From Arcuatula senhousia (lineage: Eukaryota > Mollusca > Bivalvia > Mytilida > Mytilidae): a stretch of 64,000 nt of DNA. The stretch lies in assembly GCA_963971305.1 (NCBI GenBank), contig CAXARO010001749.1, positions 62,001 through 126,000 on the forward strand. The letters are read 5' to 3'. This document shows positions 22,582-34,516 of the stretch, piece by piece. Under the pieces are notes generated by a model. The model saw only the letters and a list, made by a program, of their open reading frames with translations, searched no databases and was not told where the DNA came from. The position numbers and the translations under genes were made by a program. Every line of letters starts with the position of its first letter. Positions within the stretch are counted from its first letter, which is position 1.

Positions 22582-23215
22582 ATAGCCTTATGAGTTTCCC
22601 CGCGAAAAAAAGGTTTTAAACATGTTTCACTGACAAACTGTTGTGTATCGCCTGCAAGACAGGAGATACAACGACATGACTTCAAAATAAACCTTTATTC
22701 ATAAAGATAGAGCATTTCGGTAGACGGCTTTTTTCCGTAGCTTGTGTGGAATATATATTCATGACACATATCTTGTTTTTTAAAGGCTAAATATCCCCGC
22801 GAAAAAAATCTTTTTTAAACTTTTTAAACTGACGAACTGTTGTGCATCGCCTGCAAGACAGGAGATACAAAGACATGACTTCAAAGTAAACCTGTATTAA
22901 TAAAGATCAAGCATCTCGGTAGACGGTTTTTTTCCGTAGCTTGTTTGGAATAAATGTTCATGACACATATCTTTTTTTAAAATAGCCTTATGAATTTCCC
23001 CGCAAAAAAACGGTTTTAAACATGTTTCACTGACGAACTGTCGTGTATCGCCTGCAAGACAGGAGATACACAGACACGACTTATCAAGGAGCGAGTGGCG
23101 TGTATCGTCTGCAAGACAGGAGATACAAAGAAAAAAATCTTTAGTAATAATTATCGCGCATCTTGGTATATCGATTTTTTGTTTGGTTTTCCCCTGTGGA
23201 ATAAATTTCCATGAC
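22536..23215 (+). repeat. About 200-bp tandem repeat with a conserved hairpin
   Basis: Three to four units, each starting near GCTTGTGTGGAATAAATG and containing TTCATGACACATATC and CCCCGCGAAAA. Each carries the hairpin GTATC-G-CCTG-CAAGA-CAGG-A-GATAC (22645-22669, 22844-22868, 23045-23069, and a doubled copy at 23102-23126). The stem is kept while flanking sequence varies. Confidence 0.75.
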
Positions 23216-25276
23216 ACAATTTTTACTCAAATAAAATGTCTCGACGCGAGAAATAAGACCACGTTGCCAAGGGGGACTTTCAAAATTTGATAAATCAGGA
23301 ACGTTACATTTTTTTTTATTTCAAATCCTGAATTTATGGGGCACACCCTCACATAATTCATAGCCTTGACGTTGCGTGAGGGCTCTTCCATTATTTATGG
23401 TTGTCTAATATGAACTCTGACAAATCATATTTTTTATGTCAGTACCCCATAATTAAGATTTTTGAAATTGCTGCCTCAATAACTATAGCCGGAACACAAC
23501 AAAACGCAATGCATTATGGATTTTCTGTAATGCCAACGAACCCGATCATTAATATTCAATTTTATTTTTATCGTCAAGATAAATTTGTAACCAAGTCTTT
23601 CAAAAAAATAAATAAAAACATCTCATTTTATCATTATATCACATATTATTAAAAAAAAAACTATTGATAAACATGTTCATGAAGATTTATCTTTAGTGTT
23701 CGTGTCTTGGTGTCCTGCGCCATTACAGACCATCGATACTCCGTCAAGATACTTAAAAAATCGACAATAAAAACTCAAATAAAATGTTTCTTTGCGGTTA
23801 AAATGAATGAAAAGACAAGTTTACACATTAAAACCTTTAATTTTAAGTGAGAAAAACGTTTTTTATCTACTCCTCTGCACATCTCTCTAAAGCTCTCTAG
23901 TTCTCTCTGTTTTGATGATCCCGCGATTGAATGTTAAATAGAAAAGTATGAAAAATTCGATTAAAACTTGGTTAATACAAAAAATGTAGCATCTCGTCCT
24001 CATCAGAATATTTTTCTCTTTTTACATTATTAAATAGATAATTTTTGGAATGCGACAAGCTTAAAATGGGTAATTATTTTCAAATTCACTCCGTTCCTGT
24101 AAAAATTTGAGAGCCTTTCTGGACCATGAAAAATTGATATCAGCATTAGGCAAATTTTTCGCGGGAACAAATACCGTAGAGCTCTCCGCTTGCGAGCTGT
24201 GCTCCCTATAAATGACATAAAAGGTCATGAATATATCAAATTATTGTCCTCAAATGATTTTAAAGGTTTATTTATGTATCAATAATAAAAAAAATGTTTT
24301 TGATAATTATTTATTGCGGAATATTCAAACTAAAAGGGAATGAACAAATGAGAAAACAAGAGCTGAAAGAGATAAAGAAAATACAGGAAAGTCACTGTGA
24401 GAATACAGGGGTTCAAATTAAAATATTTGAAAGCAAAAGGTCAAGGACATTTTGAAGTTTCAGGTGTAAATTCTCCAGATGGTGTTAAAAAGTCCTCAGT
24501 GTGGGCTACTGTAAATGCATATTTAGAATTTCAAAGGTCCTCACAGGACCTTGGGCCAGTGCTAATTTAAACACTTTGTATACTTTTATAAAGCAAATGA
24601 AAGAAATACATGTACTTACTAAGGTTACTATCAAATTTTTTTTTATAGAAATGCAGTAATAGAATTCCGGCACTGTCAAGTTTTGATCAGCTGCTCGGCA
24701 GCCTTGAGATTTGCCTAAAAACTGAAAGATTTAAAATCAAAGAAATATGCTGCAAAATTGCAAAATAGATTTGTTAGTTTCACAAGGTTGTCCTGTGTAT
24801 AGGGATAGCCTACCTAGTGCATGTTAAAGAACCCTTTATAGAGTTTTTTTAAGTGTTCATCTATTCTGATTTCAGTTTGGGTTAAGGAGTTTTGACTGGT
24901 AATTTCTTGATGATGGGGGTATTTGGCAATGAGGGGTTCTGATCTGATACCCCAAAACTTTTTTATGCATTTAAAATTCATGCTTAAGTAGCAATTTTAT
25001 GAAGTTTTGTTCTTTGACATGTTTGGAAAAAAAACCACCAAAAAATGAAAGAAATTTAGAATGAAATTACTGTTGACTGTACATTTAACAAACAGCAATC
25101 TTATCAAGTCAATTTTCATGCTTTCATTGACTATTATAGAGTTAAATAAATTTTCACCTGTTCCAATATTAAATTAATACATTGTACTTCGTTCAACAAT
25201 AACACAGTGGTACAACATACATTGTAAGTAAAAACTTTGAAAAGAAATTTCTGTTAATAGAAGTAGCTCATTTTTT
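23216..25276. other. No gene recognised
   Basis: AT-rich sequence with short open frames only (for example 23401-23652), none with a recognisable motif. No repeat family could be placed apart from the CT-rich block near 23865-23905. Confidence 0.35.
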
Positions 25277-25467
25277 ATGACCCTGCGACAACATGTCCGG
25301 GGGGGGGGGGGGCTAACAGGCATTACATTGTAAGTTTTTGAGTCTGTCAGTCCGTACATCCATACAAATTTCTGTCAAGATTTTCTCAGAAACTGTACAT
25401 GATATACACATGTATGATTTGAAACTTGATCGAATGGTTCTGTATGACAAACTATACATGTACATCC

Positions 25468-27027
25468 AAATAAATAAAGTATGTTGCACTGGGGCATGTG
25501 TATAAATAAAATAGATAAATAAATGGATGGTGAAGCCACATTTAAAAGGTAAAAACTAAATAAGAAATATAAAGAAATAAAACCTTTAAAACAAATAATC
25601 TGTCCTCGTCAGTCAATGTGTGAACATCTTTTTACTTTTTAGCCCCTGAAGAAGGACTTTATGTCCGAAAATTTGGGCATTGTTTTTTTGTTTTAAAGGT
25701 TTTATTTCTTTATATTTCTTATTTAGTTTTTATACGACCGCAAAATTATTGCGATCGTATAATGTTATGGCGATGTCGTTGTCGTTGTCGTCGTCGTCGT
25801 CGTCTGTGGACACTTTGCTTTCCGTGCGATAACTTGAGTAAATATTGACCGAATGTTATGAAATTTTGATATGATGTTTGTTACCACTTAAGGAAGGTTG
25901 GTATTGTATTTGGGGGTTGTGGCCCCTATCATTTTAGAAAAAAGGGCTAAAACGGGTGTATTGACAAAACTGTTGTAAAATGTTTATTATTCATTCGATT
26001 TTGATAATTCTTTTTTTATTGAATTCATCATTAAATTCTGGCAACAAAATGTGTCAATGGTTTTGATATTTATTGCACTGTTACATTGATACTGGGGGTC
26101 AAAAAGGGGCCACACCCAAAAAATTGACTTTTTTATTTGTGGTCCGATTTTCAAAATCTTTTTTTCATTGGAATCCTTGTGAAAATCCCTGTCTGCGCTT
26201 TGCAATCAGATTTGCAATATCTCTTACCGTTTTTGAGAATTTAGGGGTCAAAGGGGCCAAAAACGCCATTTTAAAAGTTTGTCAATGCAAATAGTTTTAT
26301 ACCAAAAATTAAGTTGTAGTGGGCCTGCCAATTGTTATGAAGTTTATATATGATGATTATATCCACTAGAGGAATCTTGGTTTTGTATTTGGGGTTTGTG
26401 GCCCCTACTGTTTTAGAAAAAAGGGCTAAAACGGGTGTATTGACAAAACTGTTGTAGAATGTTTATTATTCAATAGATTTTGAAAATTCTTTCTTTGTTG
26501 AATTTATTATTAAATTCTGTCAACAAAATGTTTCAATAGTTTTGATATGTATTTCACCATTACATTGTTACAGGGGGCTAAAGACAGGCCACGCCCATAA
26601 AATCAACTTTTTTATTTGTGGTCCGATTTTCAAAATCTTTTTTTCATCGGATTCCATGTACACAATTTTCTATTAATTTGTATCGGATTAGAAATATCTT
26701 TTACAATTTTTGAGGAATTAGGGGTCAAAGGGCCAAAATTGTAAATTTATACATGTATAGAAATAAGGCTTTTTGTATAAGATGTTAATGTAAATATATT
26801 TGTCAAAAATGCATTTCTAAGTCCACCACAGGATGCATGTGTCAAAAAGCTTTGTAAGTCCACCATGGGCTTCATGTGACCAAAGCAATGGACTATCCAT
26901 ATTGGGCCTCCAACGTACAGGGTTCAACTTGTTGCGGTCGTATCATGCTGCGCTCGGCGTAGCTTTTTATTACCTTTTAAATGTGGCTTCACCATCCATC
27001 CATTTATTTATCTATACATGTACATCC
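25468..27027. mobile_element. Foldback element inside family C, flanked by a 15-bp duplication
   Basis: TATACATGTACATCC occurs on both sides (25453-25467 and 27013-27027). Inside are inverted arms: GATGGTGAAGCCACATTTAA plus AAGGTAAAAACTAAATAAG (about 25526-25592) face their complement at about 25695-25736 and 26972-27000. The right arm is split by family B copy 1. The loop holds CTGAAGA, the stem GGAC-TTTAT-GTCC, then GAAA, enclosed by GCCC...GGGC. Confidence 0.7.
25731..26970 (+). mobile_element. Family B element, copy 1
   Basis: 5' end after five T: palindrome TATACGACCGCAA...TTGCGATCGTATA (25731-25761). Core: two roughly 480-bp units, each with AAAAAAGGGCTAAAACGGGT and GTGTATTGACAAAACTG. 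Near the 3' end TTGCGGTCGT (26932-26941) is the inverse of the 5' ACGACCGCAA (25734-25743). Five bases later comes hairpin GCTGCGC-TCG-GCGTAGC (26947-26963), then TTTTTAT. Non-coding. The broken arm of the host foldback shows the empty site was a T5 tract. Confidence 0.8.
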
Positions 27028-27107
27028 TACATGACTTTCAGACCTGTAGTACTTCTACTTCCTGTTTGAGGCCAAAAGGGGGGGGGGGCATCCATGGACA
27101 CATTTCT

Positions 27108-28096
27108 TTTTCATTGTGTGTGAAATTTTGCACAGAATTTAATGGACAATGATTTAAACAAACATTATTACATTTACAGCTTAGACAGTATACACTTAGT
27201 TATAATTACTTTGAATAAAAATGGAAAACAATATAATCATGATAATCTTCTATTGCATTGCTTCCTTGACAGACATAGCCGAAAGGGGCCAGCTAAAAAG
27301 GCTAAAATGCAATCTCAACAACTATGATTCTGGTTAACTTATGGTCTTACCTTTGGGAAAATGAACACAGTATTAGAGATCCATGGGAAGGCCAAAAAAA
27401 AAAAGTAGGTGAGTTTACTGTCACCCGACCCTACCTAATTTTTACCCCCCTACCCTAAAGTTTTTTTGAGCATTTTCCATTAAGCACTGTTAAAGTCACA
27501 AAGCTTCCCCCATAGACTCAAGGTAAAAAAAAATAATTAAAAAAAAATAATTTCCTACCTACCGACCCTAATTTTTTTCAGCATGTGACAGTTAACACAC
27601 ATACTTTTTTGTTTGGCCGAATAGAAGAGCAGGTTGACCTATGACCTTACTATTTTAACACTTTCCAGAGATGGATTCTGATCTCAAAGTCCATATAATC
27701 AACGAAAATCCTGAATTGGTTATGTTAGCAGTCTCTGAAAAGGTACTGAAACATTTTTTCTTGTAAGTCAACTCTGTACGATTACATTTGCAACAAAATA
27801 CTTATATTATCTTTTTTTTTACTTGTGTGGCAGAAGTCAAAAGTAGATTAAGTAAGTCTGCCTCTGTCTGTCCTTCCATCAGAAAAAAAATTACTCACTC
27901 TGTTTAATATTGACTAATAAATGAGTTATACATATATCCTATCATTTTAAAACTAGTTAGCACAGATCAATGATTTTGGGTACCTATGCGGCTGCAAAAC
28001 TAGAATTAAATGTGTGTCCAAAATAAGTCCTGCTTCATTTGCTCTGATTTTTGGCTGGATTTCGCAGAGTGAATAGGATTTTTATGAGTTTTTATT
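27108..28096. other. Mostly unassigned sequence with one MITE
   Basis: Besides the MITE at 27390-27618 I see no gene. Just before the family A element, 28047-28085 resembles the beginning of family E (TGATTTTTGGCTGGATTTCG). Confidence 0.35.
27390..27618. mobile_element. MITE with GGCCAAA...TTTGGCC ends
   Basis: Left GGCCAAA, an A-run and GTAGGTGAGTTTACTGTCAC are matched inverted by GTGACAGTTAACACACATAC, a T-run and GGCC on the right. The flanking GAA on both sides may be a 3-bp target duplication. The inside is A/T-rich with ACCGACCCTA-type motifs. Confidence 0.55.
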
Positions 28097-29263
28097 AGCT
28101 CACCTGGACCAAAGGTCCAGGTGAGCTATTACCATCACTTGGCGTCCGTCGTCATTGTCGTCTGTCGTCGTCTGTAAACAATTTTTCAAACATTAACTTG
28201 TCCGACACCATAAGTCCAATTGCAACCAAACTTGGTATAGTTGTTTAGAAGCATTATGTGTACAAAACTGTTGTTCGGATTTTTGATTCATAAAAAAACA
28301 TGGCCGCCGTTGCTAAAAATAGACCAGGGGGGGTCAGACTACTGTTTTTGGCTTGTAAATCAAAAAGTATAAGAGATAAATGAAATCTGATGCCTCCTTA
28401 CTGCTTCAGCATCAAAAGTTCTACAAAAGTCTCCATTTGGTCCAAGTTGTCAGATGAACCCTTAAAGGGGTTACAGCCCCTTAAAGGTGAAAAATAGTGT
28501 TTTTTGATGTTTTTGCCCTATAGTATGAAAACTATTGCAGATAGAAAAAAGCTGTTGCTTGCTTAAATGTTCAGCTCATTTAGCTCTACAAAAGTCTTCC
28601 TAGGGTCGAAGTTGTCAGATGACCCCTTATAGGGGTTACGGCCCCTGAAATAATGTTTTTTCATGTTTTTGGCCTATGGAATGAAAACTATTGCAGATAG
28701 AGAGAAGCTGTTGCTTGTTTAAATGTTCAGCTAATTTTGCTGTACAAAAGTCTTCATAGGGTTGAAGTTGTCAGATGACCCCTTATAGGGGTTACGGCCC
28801 CTAAAATACCGGTTTTTCGTGTTTTTGACCTATAGAAAGAAAACTATAGCAGATAGAGAAAAGCTGTTGCTTGCATAAATGTTCAGTTCATTTAGCTCTA
28901 CAAAAGTTTCAATAGGATCGACATTGTCAGATGACCCTTAATAGGGGTTACAGCCCCTAAAATAACCTTTTTCATGATTTTTGGCCTTTTGAATGAAAAC
29001 TATAGCAGATAGAGAAAAGCTGTTGCTTGCTTACATGTTCAGTGCATAAAGCTCTACAAAAGTCTTCATAGGGTCGAAGTTGTCAGATAACCCCTTAAAG
29101 GGGTTACGGCCCCTAAAATACTGCTTTTTCGTGTTTTTGACCTATAGAATGAAAACTATAGTAGATAAAGAAAAACTGTTGCTTGCTTAAATGTTCAGCT
29201 CATTTAGCTCTACAAAAAATAGGGTTGACATCAAGACCAGGTGAGCGATTCAGGCTCCTGTTT
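28097..29263 (+). mobile_element. Family A element, copy 1
   Basis: 5' palindrome GCTCACCTGGACC-AAA-GGTCCAGGTGAGC (28098-28126), then CATCACTTGGCGTCCGTCGTC. The core has about five units of 157 bp (AGATGACCCCTTATAGGGG, then AGAAAAAGCTGTTGCTTGC, then AGCTCATTTAGCTCTAC). The inverse of the first ten bases, CCAGGTGAGC, returns at 29237-29246. The following hairpin is cut (AGGCTCCTG only), so the extreme 3' end is damaged. Non-coding. Confidence 0.82.
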
Positions 29264-30051
29264 AGAATTATGTTACAAACAATATCAATATTTCTGATCT
29301 TAACAGATTTTTTTAAAGAAAGGTGCTGACTTGGGATAGATAGGAGTAGATTGTAGCATGGAGACGAAAGATCTTTAGATAGAAATAAGCATCATGATGC
29401 TGCAGTACTAAGACTTTGAGCTCTGTAGTATGTACAGGTATTTATAATATCACGTGTATGTAAAGGATGCAAAAAAAGTAACAAGGCATTTCACAGTGAA
29501 TATAAAATGTGTCTGACCGACAGACAAATCCGTTAAAAATATCACAGGACCGGTAAAAGACCGTAAATTTCCGGACCAAATGTCTGGTGTCCTTCGGATA
29601 ATGGTTCCGGTTTTTGTTAATATCCGGTTTTCGTTTTCTGTCTGTGTGTCAACCTGTGTTGATGGAAATATGATGTTTCCTATCAAATACACCAAAAATT
29701 TCGATTCCCGGCAAACCTACAACAAGAAAATCCGAAATTGAAACAAATAGTAATAGTGGTTTATCTAAGAATAATGAAATACATGGTGTTGACCATACAT
29801 AAGCTGCAAAATGGCAGACCATGATTTAAACAATTTCACATGTTCATGACAACAATACGTGCCAACATTCGTGTTGATAACCACCGACAAAATAGCAGCA
29901 TAAAAAATACAAATTACAAATTGAGAGGACAAAAATGTTTGTCAATGGGTGTACTAAAGCTTTACTGAAAAGTTATTGCTTTTTAATAAAAATTATGAAA
30001 AATTCAGTTTTGTTGAGATTGTTATGAAATAAACATGTTTTGGTAGATTTT
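29264..30051. other. No gene recognised
   Basis: AT-rich. The minus-strand frame at 29695-29450 has no recognisable motif. Confidence 0.35.
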
Positions 30052-31373
30052 TATACGACCGCAATTTTTTTGCGATCGTATTATGTTATGGCGATGTCGT
30101 TGTCGTTGTCGTCGGCGTCTGTAGACACTTTGGTTTCCGTGCGATAACTTTAGTTGTAGTTAACCAATTGTTATAAAATTTTGATATGATGTTTATAACC
30201 ACTAAAGGAAGGTTGGTATTGCATTTGGGGTTTCTGGCCCCTACCGTTTTAGAAAAAAGGGCCAAAAGGGGCTAAAACCGGTGTATTGACAAAACGTCTG
30301 TAGAATGTTTAATTTTCATCCGATTTTGATCATTCTTATTTTATTGTGTTCTTCAATAAATTCTGTCAACAAAATGTAACAACACCTTTGATGTATTATG
30401 TACCGTTACATTGCTATAAGGGGTCAAAAAGTGGCCACACCCAAAAAAATCGACTTTTTTATTTGTGGTCTGATTTCCAAAATCTTTTTTCATTGGAATC
30501 CTTGTAAAAATCCCTGCCTGCGTTTTTCAATCAGATTTGCAATATCTCATACCGTTGTCGTGAAATTAGGGGTCAAAAGGGCCAAAAACGCCATTTATAA
30601 AAGTTTGTCCAGGCAAATAGTTTTTTACCAATATTAAGTTGTAGTGGGCCAGCCAATTGTTATGAAGTTTAAATATGATGATTATATCCACTAAAGGAAT
30701 GTTGGTTTTGTATTTGGGGTTTGTGGCCCCTACTGTTTAAAAAAAAAGGGCCAAAGGGGCTAAAACGGGTGTATTGACAAAACTGTTGTAGAATGTTCAT
30801 TATTCATTCAATTTTGAAAATTCTTTTTTGTTGAAGTGCTCATAAAATTCTGTCTACTAAATGTGTCAATGATTTTGATATGTATTTCACCATTACATTG
30901 CTACAGGGGGCTAAAGACAGGCCACGCCCAAAAATCAACTTTTTTATTTTTGGTCCAATTTTCAAAATCTTTTTTTCATTGGAATCCTTGTGAAAATACC
31001 TGGCTGCGTTTTTCAATCAGATTTGCAATATTTCTTACCGTTTTCAAGAAATTAGGGATCAAAGGGGCCAAAAACACAAAAAAAATTTTTTTAAAGTTTG
31101 TCAAGGCAAATAGTTTTATACTTAAAATTAAGTTGTAGTTATTACAGTATTACATGTATATAAATAAGGCTTTTTGTATTAGATGTTGATGTAAATATAT
31201 ATGTGTAAAAAATGCATTTTTAAGTCCACCACAGGATGCATGTGTCAAAAAACTTTGTAAGTCCACCATGGGCTTCATGTGACCAAAGCAATGGACTATC
31301 CATATTAGGCCTCCAACGTACAGGGTTAAACTTGTTGCGGTCGTATCATGCTGCGCTCGGCGTAGCTTTTTAT
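30052..31373 (+). mobile_element. Family B element, copy 2
   Basis: Same plan as copy 1: five T, TATACGACCGCAA...TTGCGATCGTATT, two roughly 490-bp core units, TTGCGGTCGT near 31334, then hairpin GCTGCGC-TCG-GCGTAGC and TTTTTAT. The cores of copies 1 and 2 are clearly alike, as is the shared stretch before the 3' end (AAGTCCACCACAGGATGCAT). Confidence 0.82.
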
Positions 31374-31489
31374 TGTTAAAATATAGCCATTGTTTTAAAA
31401 AATATGATATTGGATATTTTATCTTTTTTGTTCCGTCTGGTAAAAAAATCAATACTATGTACCAACCATATGACATGTAAATGATTTTT

Positions 31490-32563
31490 AGCTCACCTTG
31501 CCGAAGGCAATGTGAGCTTTTGCCATCACTTGGCATCCATCGTCCGTCGTCCGTCGTCTGTCGTCCGTCGTTCAACTTTTCAAAAATCTTCTTCTCTAAA
31601 ACCGCTTGGCCAAATGTAATGAAACTTAGTAGGTTTATTCTGTAGTATGTCCTCTACAAAACTATCGTTCGAAATTTTGATTCGACAAAAAACATGGCCG
31701 CCATGGCTAAAAATAGAACATAGGGGTAAATTGCAGTTTTTTGCAAATTACTCAAAAACCGTAACAGATATCAAAATTCTGGCATAGGGTAAAAGTGATC
31801 AGCACCTCAAGATCTACCTGCCCAGAAATTTTCAAGAAGATCCAACACCCCATGTAGGAGTTATTGTCTTTCTGGATTTTTTCAAAAAAAATTACTTATT
31901 TAGCCCTATATCTTGAAAACTATACAAGATATTTCAAAAATTTAAATTGCATATGACTAAGCACATCAAGATCTACAAAAGTCGTAACAGAGTCAAAGTT
32001 GTAGGATCGTTCCTTTAGGAGTTATACCCCTTGGATTGTAAAAATTGACCATTTTCACAGTTTTTTGTTCAACTTTTCAAAAATCTTCTTCTCTGAAATT
32101 CGACAAAAAACATGGCCACCATGGCTAAAAATAAGCATAAGGGTAAATTGCAGTTTTTTGCAAATTACTTAAAAATGGTAACAGATATTAAAATTCTATT
32201 TGGGTAATAATGATCAGCACATAAAGATCTACCTGCCCTGAAGTTTTGAAGAAGATCTGACAATGGTTGTAGGAGTTATTGCCCTTTTTCTTGGTTTTTT
32301 TTTTCAAATGTTGCTCTTTTAAGATTTATATCTTGAAACAATACAAGATATTTGAATAATTTAAATTGCATATGGTTAAGCACATAAAGATCTAAAAATT
32401 ATGTAATGGGGTCAAAGATGTAAGACCTTTCTTGATAGGAGTTATTTCCCTTAGAACATTAAAATTGATAATTCCACAGAGTAGCAGCCCTTTGTTAAAA
32501 TATCCAGCATTTAAGTATCATAGAATACTAGGTGAGCGATTCAGGCTCCTGGGAGCCTCTAGT
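31490..32563 (+). mobile_element. Family A element, copy 2 (subfamily with about 500-bp units)
   Basis: After a T-run, GCTCACCTTGCC-GAA-GGCAATGTGAGC forms the 5' palindrome (31491-31517). The core has two units of about 500 bp starting TTCAACTTTTCAAAAATC. The 3' end reads AGGTGAGCGATTC and hairpin AGGCTC-CTGG-GAGCCT (32543-32558). The core differs from copy 1 but the ends match, so one end type carries different inner sequences. Confidence 0.8.
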
Positions 32564-33925
32564 TATGTTTCGTATTCACTGATTTCAGTGTCAGAAGTGT
32601 GAAAACATTTGGTACACAAGAAACAGATAAGATGGGGAAAATCAAACAACCATACTACAATCACACTAGACACAGGAACTCACATTGTAACAGGTTTGAA
32701 ATCTCAACTTAGTTTAATTAGTTTAATCATATTTATTTACCCTGGATTAGGAAACAAGCTTAAATCTTATGTGAATCCCTCTCTAGCTTACAGTTTGCAA
32801 GTTTGACCTTTGTAGAAGCCACCATTGTGCCTACTCATATCAAACTCTACAAAGGGGTCTTTCACAGTCAATCATTTGGTTGAAATACTTTACAATAATT
32901 GACTTGTAAAAAAAAGAGTTAAATAAAACAATTACTAATAAAAAGAGTGATTTTATGTCAGCTGCAACGTGTTGCAAAGCATCATGTAGGCAGTTTATAT
33001 GGTCTTAATTCAGTATCCTGTCATTTGGCCGTAATCCAAAGATGTCACAAGTATCTGTGTTTACAAGAAACTACATGTACATAACACAGCCTCTTGATAT
33101 TTGACATATAGCTTTCTTCTATGTGTGTTAGATGCCTTTTAATCATCTACTTCGTGTTTACTGATTATTTTAAGGCTTAGGCCACATACGTCTCCCATGG
33201 TGTTTCTATTGCAGTTATGATGGACCACTTCAGAATAACTTAACAGATACAGCATTTTTGTACAGAGCTACTAAGATCCATGGCAATAAAAAACGGCTGA
33301 CATTACAGACTTCCCAGCATCATCTGTGACATGGCCGTCTCCCATCTGTTTAAACCTGGAAGGAAGGAATCTTTTTGAACTGAGGACAGAGAAATTTCTT
33401 CTTATACCATTTATATACATATTAATCATAGTAATAGATGCTACTAACATCAGCAACATTTTAAATCACAAAGAGGTTCAATCTCAGATTCCACCTTATT
33501 TCAAGAATCATGACCAATCTACACCAATTGTTTCCTACCGCTATTATAGTACTAACACCATAAGCAGTAAGTTGGTTATACAATGTGAAGTTTGTTACAT
33601 AATTTATGCAGAATTTGCTACATTTTAATGGAAAGGGGAAGTATTTCACATATAAGAAGTATGTTTTAGGTCACTTGAAGATTGCTACATGTATACAGAA
33701 CTTGATCAATATCTATAAGTCCAAGAATCCAATATATAAAAAGGCATTGGCTACGTTTACATGGCTGTGTTAACCTCAGAAATCGTCAGGTTTTAAACGT
33801 GTAAAAATAACGAAAACTTACGTTTACACAGGAAAGTAAAACTTGATCACAATGGCGATGCATCAGTTTTCTTAACATATACCATTTAGATAATTGGCAG
33901 CATTTCAATGAATAATCAGGGTTAT
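32564..33925. other. No gene recognised
   Basis: AT-rich. Open frames on both strands at about 33271-33649 overlap each other and show no family signal. Confidence 0.35.
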
Positions 33926-34147
33926 ATAATGGTGAATGTGGGGCCAACTTTTAGGCCAGCAGCAAGCTGGGGAGGAAGAGATTTCTATTACAGATTTCTT
34001 AGCAACCACTTATCACTGCACCTTGATATTTAGAATACAGCATCAGGATGGGGTCCAATAACTTGGGATTCAAATTTAGGTTTATCAGTCACCTACTTCC
34101 TGTTTAACGAAATCTGGTCATTTTTTACTTTGATCGATTTTTTTAGG
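33926..34147 (+). repeat. Family E copy
   Basis: Same block order as 715-936: TATAATGGTGAATG, CAGCATCAGGATGGGGTCC, GTCACCTACTTCCTGTTTAA, then a CATTTTTTACTTTGA end. Confidence 0.7.
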
Positions 34148-34314
34148 TCTTAAGCCACAAGGAGGCCAGATTTGGCAAGATATCTTATACATTGCAAACC
34201 TCCAGATGCACACATAAAATGACACAATGTCAGATACCAATGACCATGGTATTCCACACCTCTTCTTAATTCAGATTGGAAAGCCTCTCATTTTGTTGGT
34301 ATGTAGATCATATA

Positions 34315-34516
34315 CTGTGGATTCATCTATTTTTCATGGGTACCAATGTTTGATAAAAAAAGGATCATTTCATGGATTCTTAAATTTGTGGTTCAGAAGT
34401 ATGCAGCTAACAGATCAGTGTTTAATTTCCTTTTTGTGGGTATTAAATTTCATGGTTCAAGGCCACCCAGGAAAACCATGAAAATTGATACCCCACGAAT
34501 AATAATGAAACCACAG
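34315..34516. mobile_element. MITE with CTGTGG ends and TA flanks
   Basis: The left CTGTGGATTCATCTATTTTT and following GGGTACCAA are matched inverted on the right (TTGATACCCC, AATAATAATGAAACCACAG). TA flanks both ends, fitting a TA target duplication as made by Tc1/mariner-type elements. A related truncated end occurs near 58170-58250. Confidence 0.6.

Larger units (their letters stand above)
25277..27107 (+). mobile_element. Family C: short non-autonomous relative of the Helentron, interrupted
   Basis: Starts after a T-run with ATGACCCTGCGAC...ATGTCCGGGGG, the same 5' palindrome as at 41011. It then carries a single copy of the 168-bp unit (CAAATTTCTGTCAAG through CTACTTCCTGTTTGAGG) and ends GGGGGCATCCATGGACACATTTC like the Helentron 3' end at 50911. 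The unit is split by an insertion at 25468-27027. It has no coding capacity, so it looks like a deletion derivative or parasite of the autonomous element at 41011-50942. Confidence 0.75.

Noticed and set aside
20500..23940. A single large DNA transposon bounded by purine-rich inverted ends around 20535 and 23885
   Set aside because: The similarity is short, low-complexity and imperfect; no target duplication was found.
25265..25315. G14 run as a regulatory G-quadruplex
   Set aside because: It sits in the GC palindrome at the family C start and is more simply explained as homopolymer drift of the GGGGGG arm.
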